Positions 9,467 through 20,207 of a DNA stretch of 64,000 bases are shown here, piece after piece; the stretch's first letter is position 1; every line of letters begins with the position of its first letter. The position numbers and the translations under genes are program-made. The DNA is from Parelaphostrongylus tenuis. Lineage: Eukaryota; Nematoda; Chromadorea; Rhabditida; Metastrongylidae. Below the pieces are notes generated by a model. The model did not search any database, was not told the DNA's origin, and was given only the letters and a program-made list of their open reading frames with translations. The stretch spans positions 558,001-622,000 of the forward strand of contig JAHQIW010002266.1 in assembly GCA_019055375.1 (NCBI GenBank). Reading direction: 5' to 3'.

Positions 9467-12400
9467 GTAACAACTGCCCAGTCTGTATAAACTTTGCCAT
9501 CAATGAACTCTTCATTCAACAAAACAGAACATTAAATATAGGACATTAGACTAGCAAACGAGGATTCGAAAAGGTTTAGGCAAGGTGAATCATATGCAAG
9601 TCGTCAAAATACCCTAAAATTCTGAAGCACCGTCCTATCTCACTTTTATTGAGGTAAGTTTTCAATTCAGTTATAACGGAAGCAATTATGGAAGCCTTAC
9701 AGCTAAGACATAGATACTAAGTCAGTGAAGAGTATTAACAAACTGTATAAGATTTTTGTAATTATGGGTAAGATTCAAATCAAGTCGTTATAAAATTATT
9801 GATTATGGTAAGTAAGCTTTCGATAGCTTGAGTCGCTTTCCTACCTTCAATCCATCAACATGTAGCAGAAAAAAGAATGAGTTAAAAGGTGAGAGTTTAT
9901 CATTTTTTCCCCTTTCAAAAAGAAAAAATGATAGACTTTAACCATTTGATCCATTATGACCATATATATATTTTATATATATATATATAATACATATACA
10001 TTATATATATATATATATGCGGTACATCTCTTCCAAAGTTTTATCAATTGCTTTCAGAACTGCGCTTGCGCTGTGTTCTTGCCAGTAATCAAGATAATTT
10101 GACAAATGGAATCAGCAACCAAGAGAAATTCGTTATAGCTATCCTTTGACGTGAGACGGGCTGCGGGAAGGTTTCATCTGCCCTAGGCCTAAACAGTCTA
10201 TCATTCCACCCACGTCTACCATCAAACAGAATTCATATTTCAATTCGTCTGATTTTTTAACAAGAAAGCACTCCGATTTAGGTGCTACTCAAGCAAACCA
10301 AATAATGAGACATCTACTTGACCAGTTCTTTAGCTTTCTTGTGTTTCCCAAATAGTGTTAAATAGCGAAGTCGCTAAGTTGGTTTTTCTGTGGCTGCTTT
10401 AGTAGCTTTTGAAAGGTAATTTGAACTATCGCCACAGAAACTTGTGCCACCGCAGAAAAAAACTTCTTTTATTAATCGCTTGCTCAAAACCTCTTTTCTC
10501 GAGTGCATTGCGGCATGCTGTAGTATATTTATATTTGAATCTAAGCTCTTTGAGCAAAGCAATGCTTTTGATTTCCGAGCGCCGTTTATTATTTATAGCT
10601 TTCTAAGACCATTTTGTTGAATTTGTAAATCGAATAGCGGAGCCGAGATGACCTCAAGTCGCTTAGAAACTGATCACTAACTACTAAATCGATACTGTTT
10701 TTGAAGCGGCAGCCATCGTTGCTCTGATTGGTTGCTTGCTAATGTGCTTAGCTAGTGAGAAATTATTGCAAAGTAAGTTTCAAAAGAGTATCATGTAGAA
10801 GAGAGTTAAATAGCAAAGTTGGAATCAAGCTTTGGAGATAGTACACTTATTCACTGTGCAGCAGTATCTATGGCAAGATCTGTCTACAGTTTTTGTGATG
10901 GTATCGAACTACTTCCGGCTTTTATTAGTCATATACGTAACCTGTTACCGTTCAAGAGTAAATCAACTCTTTTCTAAGCGCAAAGGTGCTCAGTTGCATA
11001 TAAATCTGAGAAGGCATCAGTCGAGAAAACCGCAGCATTCTAGACTTATTGGCAGACCATCACGACTATGTTGATAATAGGTGAACAAATTGAGATGAGT
11101 TATCCATATCTTTGAACGATCCTAATTGCATTGTTAACATTTCCAATAATGAATTTTACGAATTTGTTCCTAAAATATATCCGATTGATAACATCATATT
11201 CATATTGCGATCCTCAAGAGCAGTCATCACTCAAGAACTTATGCGATACGTAGAAAATTGCTTGTCAGTTCTGCACTTCCAAACTATGAACAAAGGTTGG
11301 TAAAGAGAGAATATGCCGTGTCAGAAACAAGCATTATGGCTGTTTCCTTGTTGGATTCAAGCTGGAATTTCTCAACAGGAAAGGGCACTGAGGAACTCAC
11401 GATCAATGGCTTTGTGGCACTACTCCTGGTATAGACAGCTTCCGGAAACGTCTAAACTGCCATGACATCACCATAATGATGGTGTTCTACAGTCTTTTCG
11501 CAGTGATTTAACCTTTCCAGAGTGAAATGACTATGTTTTAAGCTCAAGCAATAGACCCAGCAGACGTGATACTGCTGCGTAGGTTACAAACTTACTAGGG
11601 TGGTAAAAATCCATCGGGGATGCCATCTACCCATTACATCAACAATCTGAGAACGACCACAAAGAGTCTTTCTTTGTACTTGTTTCAATCAATGTACCTT
11701 TCAAGCCCTTCGACTAGACACAATCATTTGTCATGCGTCTTTAGCTCAGATACGGTATGTGTGCTCAAAATATCCGTTTGTCATGCAAAATTTTTTTAAA
11801 AGAGTCTAATCGCTCTCGCTTTTATCTCAGTATCTTAACTCTGCAGAGCTATCACTTGTAATCACCACGTGCAGTGCAAATGGCGACCGGTGAGCTATTT
11901 TTGTTGTTTGACTGACTTTTTTCTCCGTTTTCTAGATGAATCTAAGGTTTTTTACGATACTTCGATATTTCATGATTTTCTCTACACACTCGTTTGCTTC
12001 TGGTGCAACAATAACGTTTATTTTCGAATATTTCGAATAAAAAATGCCCTCCTTTAGTACGCAATTTAGTGGTGCTGGCATTCTCTCAATTGTAATATCT
12101 TGTAATAAGAATGTAATGATATAAATACATCAGTTTTGGTATTTGCTCAAAACCTATAAAATAACTGGAAATTGGAAGACAATGAATAGTTTGTCAAAAA
12201 AAGGTGTTACACAGTGCATGCGTTGTCAAGTCATCGAAAACTCCTACCATAACTGAGTTTATAACAGGATTCGTTCATTTCTAATCATTTGTAGATGATC
12301 TATATAAGGAAGAATTGGAAACCGAGGGATTACAGAAGAGCTTTGTGCGAGGAAGGTTAAGCATCTTCAGGAGAACTAGTAATTAAAGCAGGCTTTGCGT

Positions 12401-13055
12401 TCCATCATTATTTAAGCACACTCTTGGTTTGTATTGTTTATAGTCTAAGTGTACAGATCTATTCTTTCCCGACGATCAAAGCCTGATACATCGATAATCT
12501 CTGTATTGCCTGCACTATCGAGTTTACAAAATATGATGATTTCACATGAGCTATAAAATATACTCCACTGCATATTCTAGGCAATATAATTGTAATGCGA
12601 TAGATTATGTACACTTTCTATCTATGTCACTGTGCAAAGTTAGAACCGCATGTAAAGAAGCCTTTCATGTGCTACTTAAAAGGCTACTGTAAAGCGTCTG
12701 TTTTTTGGTCTTGTGAGAGAAAATGCCTAAATAAATACTCCGAATAAAAGGTCTTCCAAGAGTGGTGAGTGCATTTCACTGCGATATTGCTTCGGAATAT
12801 CTAATTTCATAGTATAAGTGGAACCACCTGTTTTTCACTCTAGTAACGCATACGAGCTTGATGAACGCGTGGAAAATCCAAAAAAAATTGCGTGAAGAAA
12901 ATTTCTTTCACCGATTCCAAGATGGAAGTTTTTGCGATAATTGCAAGACCATAGAACTCCACAGCCGACATCCAAGCGTATTCTCACAGTCAATTTAGCG
13001 CGGCTAGGACGTTGTATTTGATGCAAATTTGGCATTATTTGTAAATACTGCATAT
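9467..13055. other. no gene recognised; AT-rich DNA
   Basis: Open frames are short and do not look coding. The stretch holds the TA microsatellite at 9962-10019 and otherwise unique-looking AT-rich sequence. Confidence 0.45.
9962..10019. repeat. AT microsatellite
   Basis: An imperfect alternating AT tract broken by ATTTTA, ATACATATACA and similar interruptions. Confidence 0.9.
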
Positions 13056-13165
13056 GCTCGAAGCGACTAAACGAGTAAGCACGAGGTGTAGTCGATGTGA
13101 GCAGTATCTTTGTTTACCTTGTTTCAATACTGCTCATCGAAAATGTGTTCTTAGGCTTTCTAGCA
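13054..13165 (+). pseudogene. Cys-rich fragment, possibly a piggyBac C-terminal zinc finger
   Basis: The frame encodes TRCSRCEQYLCLPCFNTAHR: three CxxC-like pairs and a His, spaced like the cysteine-rich C-terminal domain of piggyBac-type transposases. A further YCICSK sits just upstream in another frame, as if one base were lost. No transposase core was recognised upstream or downstream. An unrelated host zinc-finger exon is equally possible. Confidence 0.25.
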
Positions 13166-13739
13166 TTCAACAAAGAATTGTACAATTTAGGTTAAAAACA
13201 CTATGTTGTATTAAAACAAAAACTATGTTGTATGAACACTATTTTTGCTTGTCGATACTACAGAGCAGTATGCAGCGTTCTTCAGGAGCTTATCAACGAG
13301 TTAGATTTACAGTTAGAGTTGCCGTTCCTCAAGCCTTCAAGTGACCGCCGAAATTTCAGTGAAAAAGATTTGTCTGGTGAAAAGGCCAAGCAAAAAAGAA
13401 TGCAAAACGCAATAAAAGCTTCGAAGAATAAACGTAATTTTTTTTCGGTGATATACCTCACCAGAAGAACGTTTTTGAAAATCAAGCATACCATCAGAAC
13501 CGCAATTTTCCAGCTTTAATAAGACTGCTAATGTCTGTTGCAAAGTCTGTGTTCGACGAGGAAACCGCGAAAGGCGCATGTACTGTGAGTGGTACAAGTG
13601 ATCCCTTGAGGGTTAGTAAAATAAGGGTTATTCTGTTGTTTCTTTGAAGTTGCATTAATTTTCAATACTCAGAGGAGCAAATTTTTTCTGTCATAAGCAA
13701 AGTTAAGAGCTATATGGATGCCACACTGTTGAATCATAT

Positions 13740-13820
13740 TTTGATATATAAGGAGTGGACTCGAACCACGTCTAATCTTTTTGGAGTAACTCACGTTCAC
13801 GCCACACCCTCGTGGCCTTC
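13740..13820 (-). repeat. tRNA-like fragment, probably SINE-derived
   Basis: On the minus strand a good B-box GGTTCGAGTCC sits in a T-arm-like GTGG...CCAC, and a GTGGCGTGAACG stretch lies about 40 bases upstream as a possible A-box. The acceptor ends do not pair, so a working tRNA is unlikely. Confidence 0.35.
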
Positions 13821-14290
13821 GTTCTGTTTTATTTTTTTCATCAGTATATCAATCGCAATCGCTAGATAGTAATGAAATTTCTCAATTTTAAAGATTACAG
13901 AGTTGGAACAGCTCTTTAGTGGTAATATTCTTCCTCTTTACGCAATCGTTTGGGAGTATTTTTACACATCGCTCCCTCAGGCACATTTACAAGCGATAAT
14001 ACTCTGAGTTGAAAGGAACAGGACATTCTCTTACACCAAGATATCAAAACAGCAATTTTATAGCAATAATCTTCAACATTTGTGAAATTCATACTGGTCA
14101 TGGTTTATTCGTTTGATTCAGAGTAATTGCTGATCTTAAATCGAATATTGAGTCCATCTCAATTGAACAGTGCTTAGATAATCACATAGGCACTACATTG
14201 CTTTGTATAAGACATTTAGAGATGTATTCATTGAACGGAAACAGAAAATAGAAAACGGTCATACTGCATGAAGTGAAGAATGTACACAAT

Positions 14291-14788
14291 TCATTTTCCT
14301 CGTAGAAGACTTTGCACTACGTTGTCAGCTGTTCCCGTAAGAGGATTCTGACCAAACACGCTGGAGAAAAATCCGGGTGGCGAGCCGCTGCCACCAGAGT
14401 TTCCGTAAGGGTATGGGCCATAGTAGCTTCCATATCCGCCAGGATTGCGAGGATTGCCGGGATTACCAGGAATGCCAGGATTGCCGGGATTACCAGGATT
14501 GCCAGGATTAGTTCCATAAGGGTAGGCTCCAGCTCCAGGTCCGTAACCACCGTACTGTCCATAATATCCACCTCCGTATCCTCCATAAGGTGGGTATCCT
14601 CCATAAGGTCCATAGTATCCTCCCCCGTATTGAGGCTGATTGAATGTTGGCGGCGGTGGTCCTCTTGGGCTAGCTATAGCAGAATTTACATTGGAGGTAG
14701 CATTCACAGAACTTACACTGGGCCTACCTTGACTAACCACTAAGATGATATTACCACACAGCAACAGGAAACACAGAAGAACGTTCAT
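14291..14788 (-). CDS. secreted glycine/tyrosine/proline-rich protein
   Basis: Single-exon frame of 165 residues. The start MNVLLCFLLLCGNIILVVSQ is a clear signal peptide. A short Ser/Asn region and PPPP follow, then Gly-Tyr repeats (YGGGYYGPYGGYPPYGGYGG), a block of NPG repeats (about residues 95-118), and a non-repetitive tail containing FFSSVFGQNPLTG. A TTTCAG acceptor ends four bases before the ATG, which supports this start and suggests trans-splicing of a leader. Such proteins in nematodes are usually cuticle-associated, antimicrobial-like or otherwise extracellular; the role here is unknown. It resembles the gene at 42.5 kb in layout (signal peptide, low-complexity Gly repeats, short tail). 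Confidence 0.82.
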   Translation of the reverse strand: MNVLLCFLLLCGNIILVVSQGRPSVSSVNATSNVNSAIASPRGPPPPTFNQPQYGGGYYGPYGGYPPYGGYGGGYYGQYGGYGPGAGAYPYGTNPGNPGNPGNPGIPGNPGNPRNPGGYGSYYGPYPYGNSGGSGSPPGFFSSVFGQNPLTGTADNVVQSLLRGK

Positions 14789-14792
14789 TGAC

Positions 14793-14809
14793 CTGAAACT
14801 TTACTGAAA
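14793..14809 (-). promoter_or_regulatory. tandem TTTCAG acceptors before the glycine-rich gene
   Basis: On the minus strand two TTTCAG words lie 11 bases apart; the nearer ends four bases before the ATG. TTTCAG is the nematode consensus for cis 3' splice sites and spliced-leader addition. With the start codon so close, leader trans-splicing is the simpler reading. Confidence 0.6.
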
Positions 14810-15155
14810 CTTTAGTCACGTATGCTTGCAGCATGAGAAGCACATATTAAGAATGAAACGTCCAATAACATAAGTTCGTCGATCAGGAGAATTACTTTTA
14901 GCCCCAATTATGTGAAAAAGATCAAAACACATTGTGATGATTCTTCGTTGGCACGGAATATTTCTACAGATTACGGTATTGAGTGGAAATGGTACCACTA
15001 TGTTCATTCTAATCGAGAAATCTCTCTACTGTATTTCAAATGTGGGTTCTGAGAAAGAAATACTTAGAGTAGGAAGTGACAGCGATGGAGAAAGGCTGCT
15101 AGCTTCATAAGAGTAGTGAACCGTTTTCATTGGCAAGCAGAAGCTGTCGTTTGGA

Positions 15156-15461
15156 CTAGCAGTATGGAAGAATAGCTTTCAAGTAATTTATAGAAGAGAA
15201 ATGCGGTGATTGAGGCTGGATGATTCCATAGAAATAGGCAACACTTGCATTGATGGGCAAATATTGTTCGAATGCTGACGGCAGTGCCTTTTTAAGTGTT
15301 CCCAATACGGAATATGGTATAAAAACTGCTGACAAAATAATATCGAAAACCTGTTCGAGGTATTCTTTGGAAAAATAGAGAAAGTTGCAATGATTGACGA
15401 CTGCAGTAACAGCCATCACATCTTCTTGATTTTCTAAAATTTCACAGTTTGAGACGGTCAA
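15156..15461 (-). CDS. exon-like frame of unknown family, paralogue at 43.3 kb
   Basis: A 101-codon frame with ordinary amino-acid composition. The segment LYFSKEYLEQVFDI ... VFIPY ... LKKALPSAFE has a clear counterpart in the minus-strand translation at 43285-43450 (LYLSNNYLKQVFD ... VVFVPHY ... FKKPLSS). Conservation at protein level suggests a real coding origin. I do not recognise the family, and no complete gene could be assembled around it. It lies about 370 bases upstream of the glycine-rich gene on the same strand. Confidence 0.4.
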   Translation of the reverse strand: MTVSNCEILENQEDVMAVTAVVNHCNFLYFSKEYLEQVFDIILSAVFIPYSVLGTLKKALPSAFEQYLPINASVAYFYGIIQPQSPHFSSINYLKAILPYC

Positions 15462-15809
15462 TTGTAAGAAACAGGAAGGTTCGAAAACAAGCGTGTCCCA
15501 TTTTTCGGCTCAGTTCGAAAATGGAGCAAAGTGTAGTATACCATGTCATTCCATCGTATAAGACCTTCAAATTAGGTTATTCCATAGTTTCTTCCTCACT
15601 ATCATTTTAGTCAGTTTTCCCTATTTCCAATCGGGAAATGCCAAAATACGGACTTTTTAGAGAAGTTCTAGTGATTTATGGATACGGCGTTAGCACCGTC
15701 TCTCGCCATCTAATGAAATTCACGGCCGCAAAATGCTGTGTTGATAAACACCTCTTGCACTGACGTCCACGTTCGCACTGTGCGCAAGACCACCTGTGCT
15801 GCGGTGCAC

Positions 15810-16340
15810 AGTCAAGACTTTGTCGAGTTCGATCATCAGTGGAGATGAGTCCTGGGTCTAGTACGAAACACGCCTCGTTCCTACAACCTGGCCCCGGCAA
15901 AGACCAGCCAGCTTAACAAAAGCCCAAGTCCCACGCTTGAGAGGTTATACTTTTATTTATGTTCGCCTTCCTGATATTGACAAGGCATGCTATTTTGTGA
16001 ATCGCTCGCCAACAAGCAAAGAATCAGTGCGGACTTCTACGGAAGAAAAACGCCGGAAGTTGGTCGCAGGAGTGCGATCAAAGCGCCCGAAACGCTTCAT
16101 TGTTACTTTCGTTCAAGATGACCTTCGACTTCACATTGCAAATTTACCCCGCCATAATTCAGGCAACTGGCTTAGACTATGGTACCACGTTCACCATACA
16201 GCTGTGATATTGCTTGCTGCATGGGATTACATGGAACACAATACATTACGATACAATATCTATGGGATTACCAACTTTTCCTCGACCTCAATCACCATCT
16301 GGAAGAGAAAAATTTCGAAGACTGCATTTAGATCAGAAGT
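15810..16340 (+). pseudogene. mariner-type transposase remnant
   Basis: In the plus-strand frames a GDESWV motif (around 15840) matches the first catalytic Asp region of mariner transposases. About 300 bases on, FVQDDLRLH (around 16115) corresponds to the second Asp motif, and a decayed HHTAVILLAAWDYM (around 16195) to the third-Asp segment. Stops and frameshifts lie between. No terminal inverted repeats were found. The spacing of the three blocks, more than their exact sequence, supports the call. Confidence 0.5.
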
Positions 16341-17480
16341 GACCTCACCGACTCCTTTCATCGCTACTGTCGTTCTTTCTTGAAAAGCACATTCATTCTG
16401 TGCTCAGCATCACTTAGTTTTACATCACTGATCGTGGGCGTGATTATACTTGTTGATCAACAGAGTTCTTTAAATATGCCACAATTGAATCAACAAGAGT
16501 GTGGGTGGAATTGCATTGGGAATAATGGGAGAACCCAATATTTAGAACGCTGATTTCATCTCACTTTGATCTTACGAAGACACGAAATTTTCTCCAACGA
16601 AATTTAGCGGTGCTATTTGCTTGTTTGCAGGAACAGAATCGCCTACAAAATGGAAGCTATTTAGTACCGCAGATCTGCGTTTTACGCCGGCATTAGTACT
16701 TGGTAGCTTATATGCTTGCTTCCAAACGTAGTTTGGAACCAATCAATTCGTCCACTGATTTTACCGTCCTGGTTATGTTTGAGATCTATAAATTAGTCTC
16801 AGTGTGACTTGAGGATTTGTTCTTTTCTCTCCTCTTTAGTACGCTAAATATCTATTGAGTCTGTTTCCTCAGAGCTTTCGAATGACCGTGCATAATGCTT
16901 ACCCAGGTCTCTGTCAAAAGTGTGAATGACCGTGTCTAAGGCTCTTCCAGGTCACTAACTACTCCAGGAGAATTATGATTTAGATCTTCATATTCTCCAA
17001 TGGCAGCGCAGCAACTACTTGTGCAACCAGTCAGCTGAGCGCAGTTACTTTAGAACAAAGGTGCAAATCAATTCTTTAATTGCAATTAATCAACCCAACG
17101 TTAGTTGAATGATTATTGTTGACTGACTTAATAATTATCAATCATTTACACATTTTTGAATCAGTTACTGGATGAAAAAAATAAACCTTTAACAATAATA
17201 GTTCTAGCAAAGTACCAGGGAATGTGCAACTATGAATCGGAGATGGCAGCTCTGGCTTTGCTGGTGCTTCACGTGAAGCCAATCAGGTTATAGCTACCGC
17301 TAGTAAAAGTAGATATGTGAATTGCCTGACTAAATAAAACACGTTGAGCGGCAAATATTCTTCCAAGGAGCTGTGTGAAGAGTTTTGACCATCAAATCAT
17401 TGACAAAATTGCCCCACGTAAACAACAAACATATCCATTCTAGATGGTGTCTTGTGTCAAAACCACTCATTTTTCATACC
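16341..17480. other. no gene recognised
   Basis: No plausible coding frame. It contains a 44-bp-period direct duplication at 16880-16956, where GAATGACCGTG and CCAGGTC recur. Confidence 0.45.
16880..16956. repeat. two-copy direct repeat, 44-bp period
   Basis: Both copies share GAATGACCGTG, then GCT and CCAGGTC at the same spacing, with several differences. Confidence 0.55.
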
Positions 17481-17481
17481 A

Positions 17482-17482
<1 letters not shown>

Positions 17483-17512
<30 letters not shown>

Positions 17513-17523
17513 TATATATATAG
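17483..17523. repeat. (AAAT)n with a short (TA)n
   Basis: About eight ATAA/AAAT units followed by TATATATATA, directly upstream of the hammerhead repeat cluster. Confidence 0.9.
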
Positions 17524-17589
17524 TGAAATTTTTAGTTCTGAATTGAGCGACGAAATCCAGCATAGCTTCAAAACTATACTTTCTAGTTT

Positions 17590-17855
17590 TCGTTTCAGAT
17601 GTTTCTCAAAACCACGCTCAAATTTCAATATGTCTGATAGCAGTCGAGTGCATAAAATCGCCCGTTCTCATAATTATTATTTGAGTATATCATGTGATCT
17701 GTTATGGGCTCTTGTACAGCCCAATACACGTGTTTCGGCCTTCCAGCCCTCGTCAGACGGGCCCTTCGTTCTTCAGCCAATCCTCTCGGGAGATCCTACA
17801 TTCCCTTACAAAAAGGATGGCGGCGATGAACGATTCACAAAATCATCTTTATAAT
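17590..17855 (-). mobile_element. hammerhead repeat unit, family 2, inverted copy
   Basis: Read on the minus strand this block matches the units starting at 17941 and 18180. Shared parts are the CGAGAGGATTGG(C) lead, the hammerhead, an AACAGA(T/C)CA(C/T)ATGA stretch and AAATAATAATT before a GAAATTTGAGCGTG end. It faces the next unit head to head, making a large inverted repeat. Confidence 0.65.
17719..17762 (-). ncRNA. hammerhead ribozyme, family 2
   Basis: Minus strand: stem I GCCCGT (17757-17762) with TTGGGC (17719-17724), four or five pairs. CTGACGA is at 17750-17756. Stem II is GGGCT..GGCC-type with one mismatch, and GAAA is at 17733-17736. Stem III is the self-complementary ACACGTGT, then A17 at 17725. 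All invariant core bases are kept. The short palindromic stem III suggests it would work best as a dimer. Confidence 0.75.
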
Positions 17856-17940
17856 ATAATATCGGTATAGACGGTATAATATTTCAATGTTACTAGCCGA
17901 AAGCAATCAAGCGCCAAAAATTGCCGATGTTGTGATTTTT

Positions 17941-18179
17941 CACTTGACGGCGATTGTATAAATCGTTCGCCGTCGCCTACCTCCTTATAAGGGGTTATAA
18001 GTTGTAGGAGCCCCGAGAGGATTGGCCAAAGACGAAAGGACCTCGCAACTGACGAAGCTGGAAGGCCAAAACACGTGCATCGGGCTGTATTAGAGGCCAT
18101 AACAGACCATATGACATGTTGGCTTAAATAATAATTGTGAGATGTTTTGAAATTTGAGCGTGATCACAATTGAAATTAA
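17941..18179 (+). mobile_element. hammerhead repeat unit, family 2, tandem copy a
   Basis: It starts with CACTTGACGGCG and is followed head to tail by a second unit starting CACTTGATGGCG at 18180, a period of 239 bases. Its ribozyme region (18043-18085) has CTGACGA at 18049-18055 but AAAA instead of GAAA, so the invariant G12 is lost and activity is unlikely. Confidence 0.65.
18043..18085 (+). ncRNA. decayed hammerhead, G12 lost
   Basis: CTGACGA and the CACGTG stem III are present, but the second core strand reads AAAA. Stem I pairing is poor. Confidence 0.55.
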
Positions 18180-18390
18180 CACTTGATGGCGCGTGTAAGA
18201 ATTACGGCGTCGGTTCTTATAAATAAGGGATGTCTCCCCACAGAACTGAGTGAACCGAAAGGCAACTGACGAGGCTGCAAGGCCGAAACACGTGCATTGG
18301 ACCGTATAAATACCCAGCAGACCACATGCATGGTTCAGAAATAACTATCTGACACCTCAAAGTCTCAAATGATACGCATCCTCTTTGGAT
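18180..18390 (+). mobile_element. hammerhead repeat unit, family 2, tandem copy b
   Basis: Second head-to-tail unit after 17941-18179. It keeps CACTTGATGGCG, the ribozyme and the post-ribozyme CAGACCACATG, after which similarity to the first unit fades. Confidence 0.6.
18261..18305 (+). ncRNA. hammerhead ribozyme, family 2
   Basis: CTGACGA is at 18266-18272, stem II GGCT/GGCC with loop GCAA, GAAA at 18285-18288, stem III around CACGTG. Core bases are intact. Stem I is short and bulged, and the last stem III pair is changed, so activity is uncertain. Confidence 0.65.
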
Positions 18391-19042
18391 CACTGCTAGG
18401 TTTCTGACACTTACATTAAGGCAAGAGAAACCCTGAAGTTGGGCAGTTAAAGCTCTCTTCGCCATTAATTCTGCTCACTATCGAACCTGTACAAGTGCCG
18501 AAACTGACTTCTTGGCTCAAATGTTAAATCAATGAAAAAGTAATGATCGTTTCTGTTGTGACGAATTAAAAGATAAAATTATAGTGGTTGCTTTGTGTAC
18601 TTCTGTGCACGGCATTTTGAAGCATATTGCCCGCCTAATTACTTGCTATACGAGACCTCTCTTGAAAACGCTCTACAACGACATTCTACCAAATGAAATA
18701 ATGCTCCCACTAATTTCCATGACCGACTATCTAATAACCGCGGTATTCTTCGAAAACTCTTAGTTTTTTCTGTAAGTCAAACGCGAAGGTGTTACAATAC
18801 TTTTTAGAGGAACACAAATATATTGAATGTTCTAAGTCGACTTTCGTTCAACCTTAGCTTAACAAATCAATCATATATTTTCATCGTTGATTGAGGACGT
18901 GGCTATTGCCATACGATTCATTTTTTATGTAAGATAACTGTTGATTGAAGTTTTCCATTCAGTCGTAGCTGCGCTGGAGAATGTCCAACTATAAAAGACG
19001 AAGAAGAAGATCCACAACGAAGACGATTGACTTTATCCACAC

Positions 19043-19077
19043 GCTCTGAAGAAGACGAAACGCGTCGAAACGTTAGT
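19043..19077 (+). ncRNA. PLE-type hammerhead ribozyme
   Basis: GCT, CTGAAGA (19046-19052), one unpaired A, stem II GACG/CGTC with loop AAACG, GAAA (19067-19070), CGT minimal stem III, T17, AGT. This matches the PLE terminal hammerheads at 21243 and 35157 in architecture. No PLE coding sequence is attached here. Confidence 0.65.
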
Positions 19078-19138
19078 TAAAAAAATCGTAAACAACATCT
19101 CACGCAATAGATTCAGTCAACAAAAACAATATGTCTTG

Positions 19139-19470
19139 TTATAAAAGTTTCGTGAGCGCATGTGGCGCAGTGGTCAGAGGTGCCCTGCGTCGCACACGAG
19201 GTCACTGGTTCGATCTCGCGCTCATGGCTCACCAAGCCATCCATCCCTCCGGGGTCGGTAAATTGGTACCAGACAGGTCTCAGACTTGTCTGGGAGGATA
19301 AGCAGCATTGACTCGGTTCAGCGGAAGGCCACCGCGAGTCATTGTAAAGGCCAGATGTGCATTCAATCACCTCAAACGAAGTTAAAAATTGAAGTCGAAT
19401 GCATGGTGCATCCCTCAGGGATTGATTAACGCCGAGAGCTTTATCCTTTATCCTTTTATAAAAGTTTCGT
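19139..19470 (+). mobile_element. tRNA-derived SINE with 15-bp target duplication
   Basis: The body (19154-19455) begins with a tRNA-like head: A-box GTGGCGCAGTGGTCAGAGG, then B-box GGTTCGATCTC about 45 bases later. An unrelated middle follows, and the element ends in a TTTATCC-type short repeat. The 15 bases TTATAAAAGTTTCGT flank it on both sides (19139-19153 and 19456-19470), a perfect target-site duplication. That points to LINE-driven insertion and a fairly recent date. An older relative is at 3.23 kb. Confidence 0.85.
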
Positions 19471-20207
19471 ATCTGGCTTACAACAAAAAAGTTAAGAATG
19501 GCACAATATCTTTCTCATTATTATCTTCATGATTTAGATCTTGAACTCAAAATCATGGTTACAGCTCAAAATGTTTCGAGGTGTATTCCAAAAGAGGACA
19601 TTTAAATACACGGTAGACAAATGCATTGTTATGCCACTTACCGGAAACTTTTTTGTCGGATGCTTATATTTCAATTTTATTTTTATTTGGCAAAGAAAGA
19701 CAGTTTCTGTATTTGACTGAAAACTTTTTGAGGGCGCTAATTGAACTTGCCCGTCGAAAACTACTCCAAAGTCTAGAGAAAAAGCTCGCACTCGTGGTTG
19801 AATCGATGGTTATTTGGAGAGAGAATGATTGGGCTAGTCAGCTCAATAAATGAGTGCAGAGGGAATTTAAATGACTGATTACGACATGATATAGCATCGC
19901 GTGTTTTAAGTCTTTCTAGTAAGGCTAGCGTTTGAACCACTGAACATCCGACCATCGACAATCTCAAAGTGTGGATTAGTATACCGTATCAACCACACTC
20001 AAATCATTATAGATTTTGCGAAGACTAAGGAAAGACGGTGAAATCGTTCGAGATTTAACCACTGCAGACGCTGTTTTTCCATAAGCAAATGATAAGTTTT
20101 TTGACAATTGGTGTACTATTGGGGCTGAGAACACACCAGAGTCATAAAAAAGGGTTTATTTCATCCATCCAGAGTAATTCATTACCCAAGGTTGCATCTC
20201 ACTATGT

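Noticed and set aside
14312..14743. Plus-strand 143-codon frame rich in Arg, Ile and Ser
   Set aside because: It is the antisense shadow of the Gly-rich repeat gene on the minus strand.
15837..15872. Hammerhead-like string GATGAGTCC ... CGAAAC
   Set aside because: It lacks the CTGA start of the core (reads GAGATGAG) and no stem II or stem I pairs form. The DNA is better explained as the mariner GDESWV coding motif.
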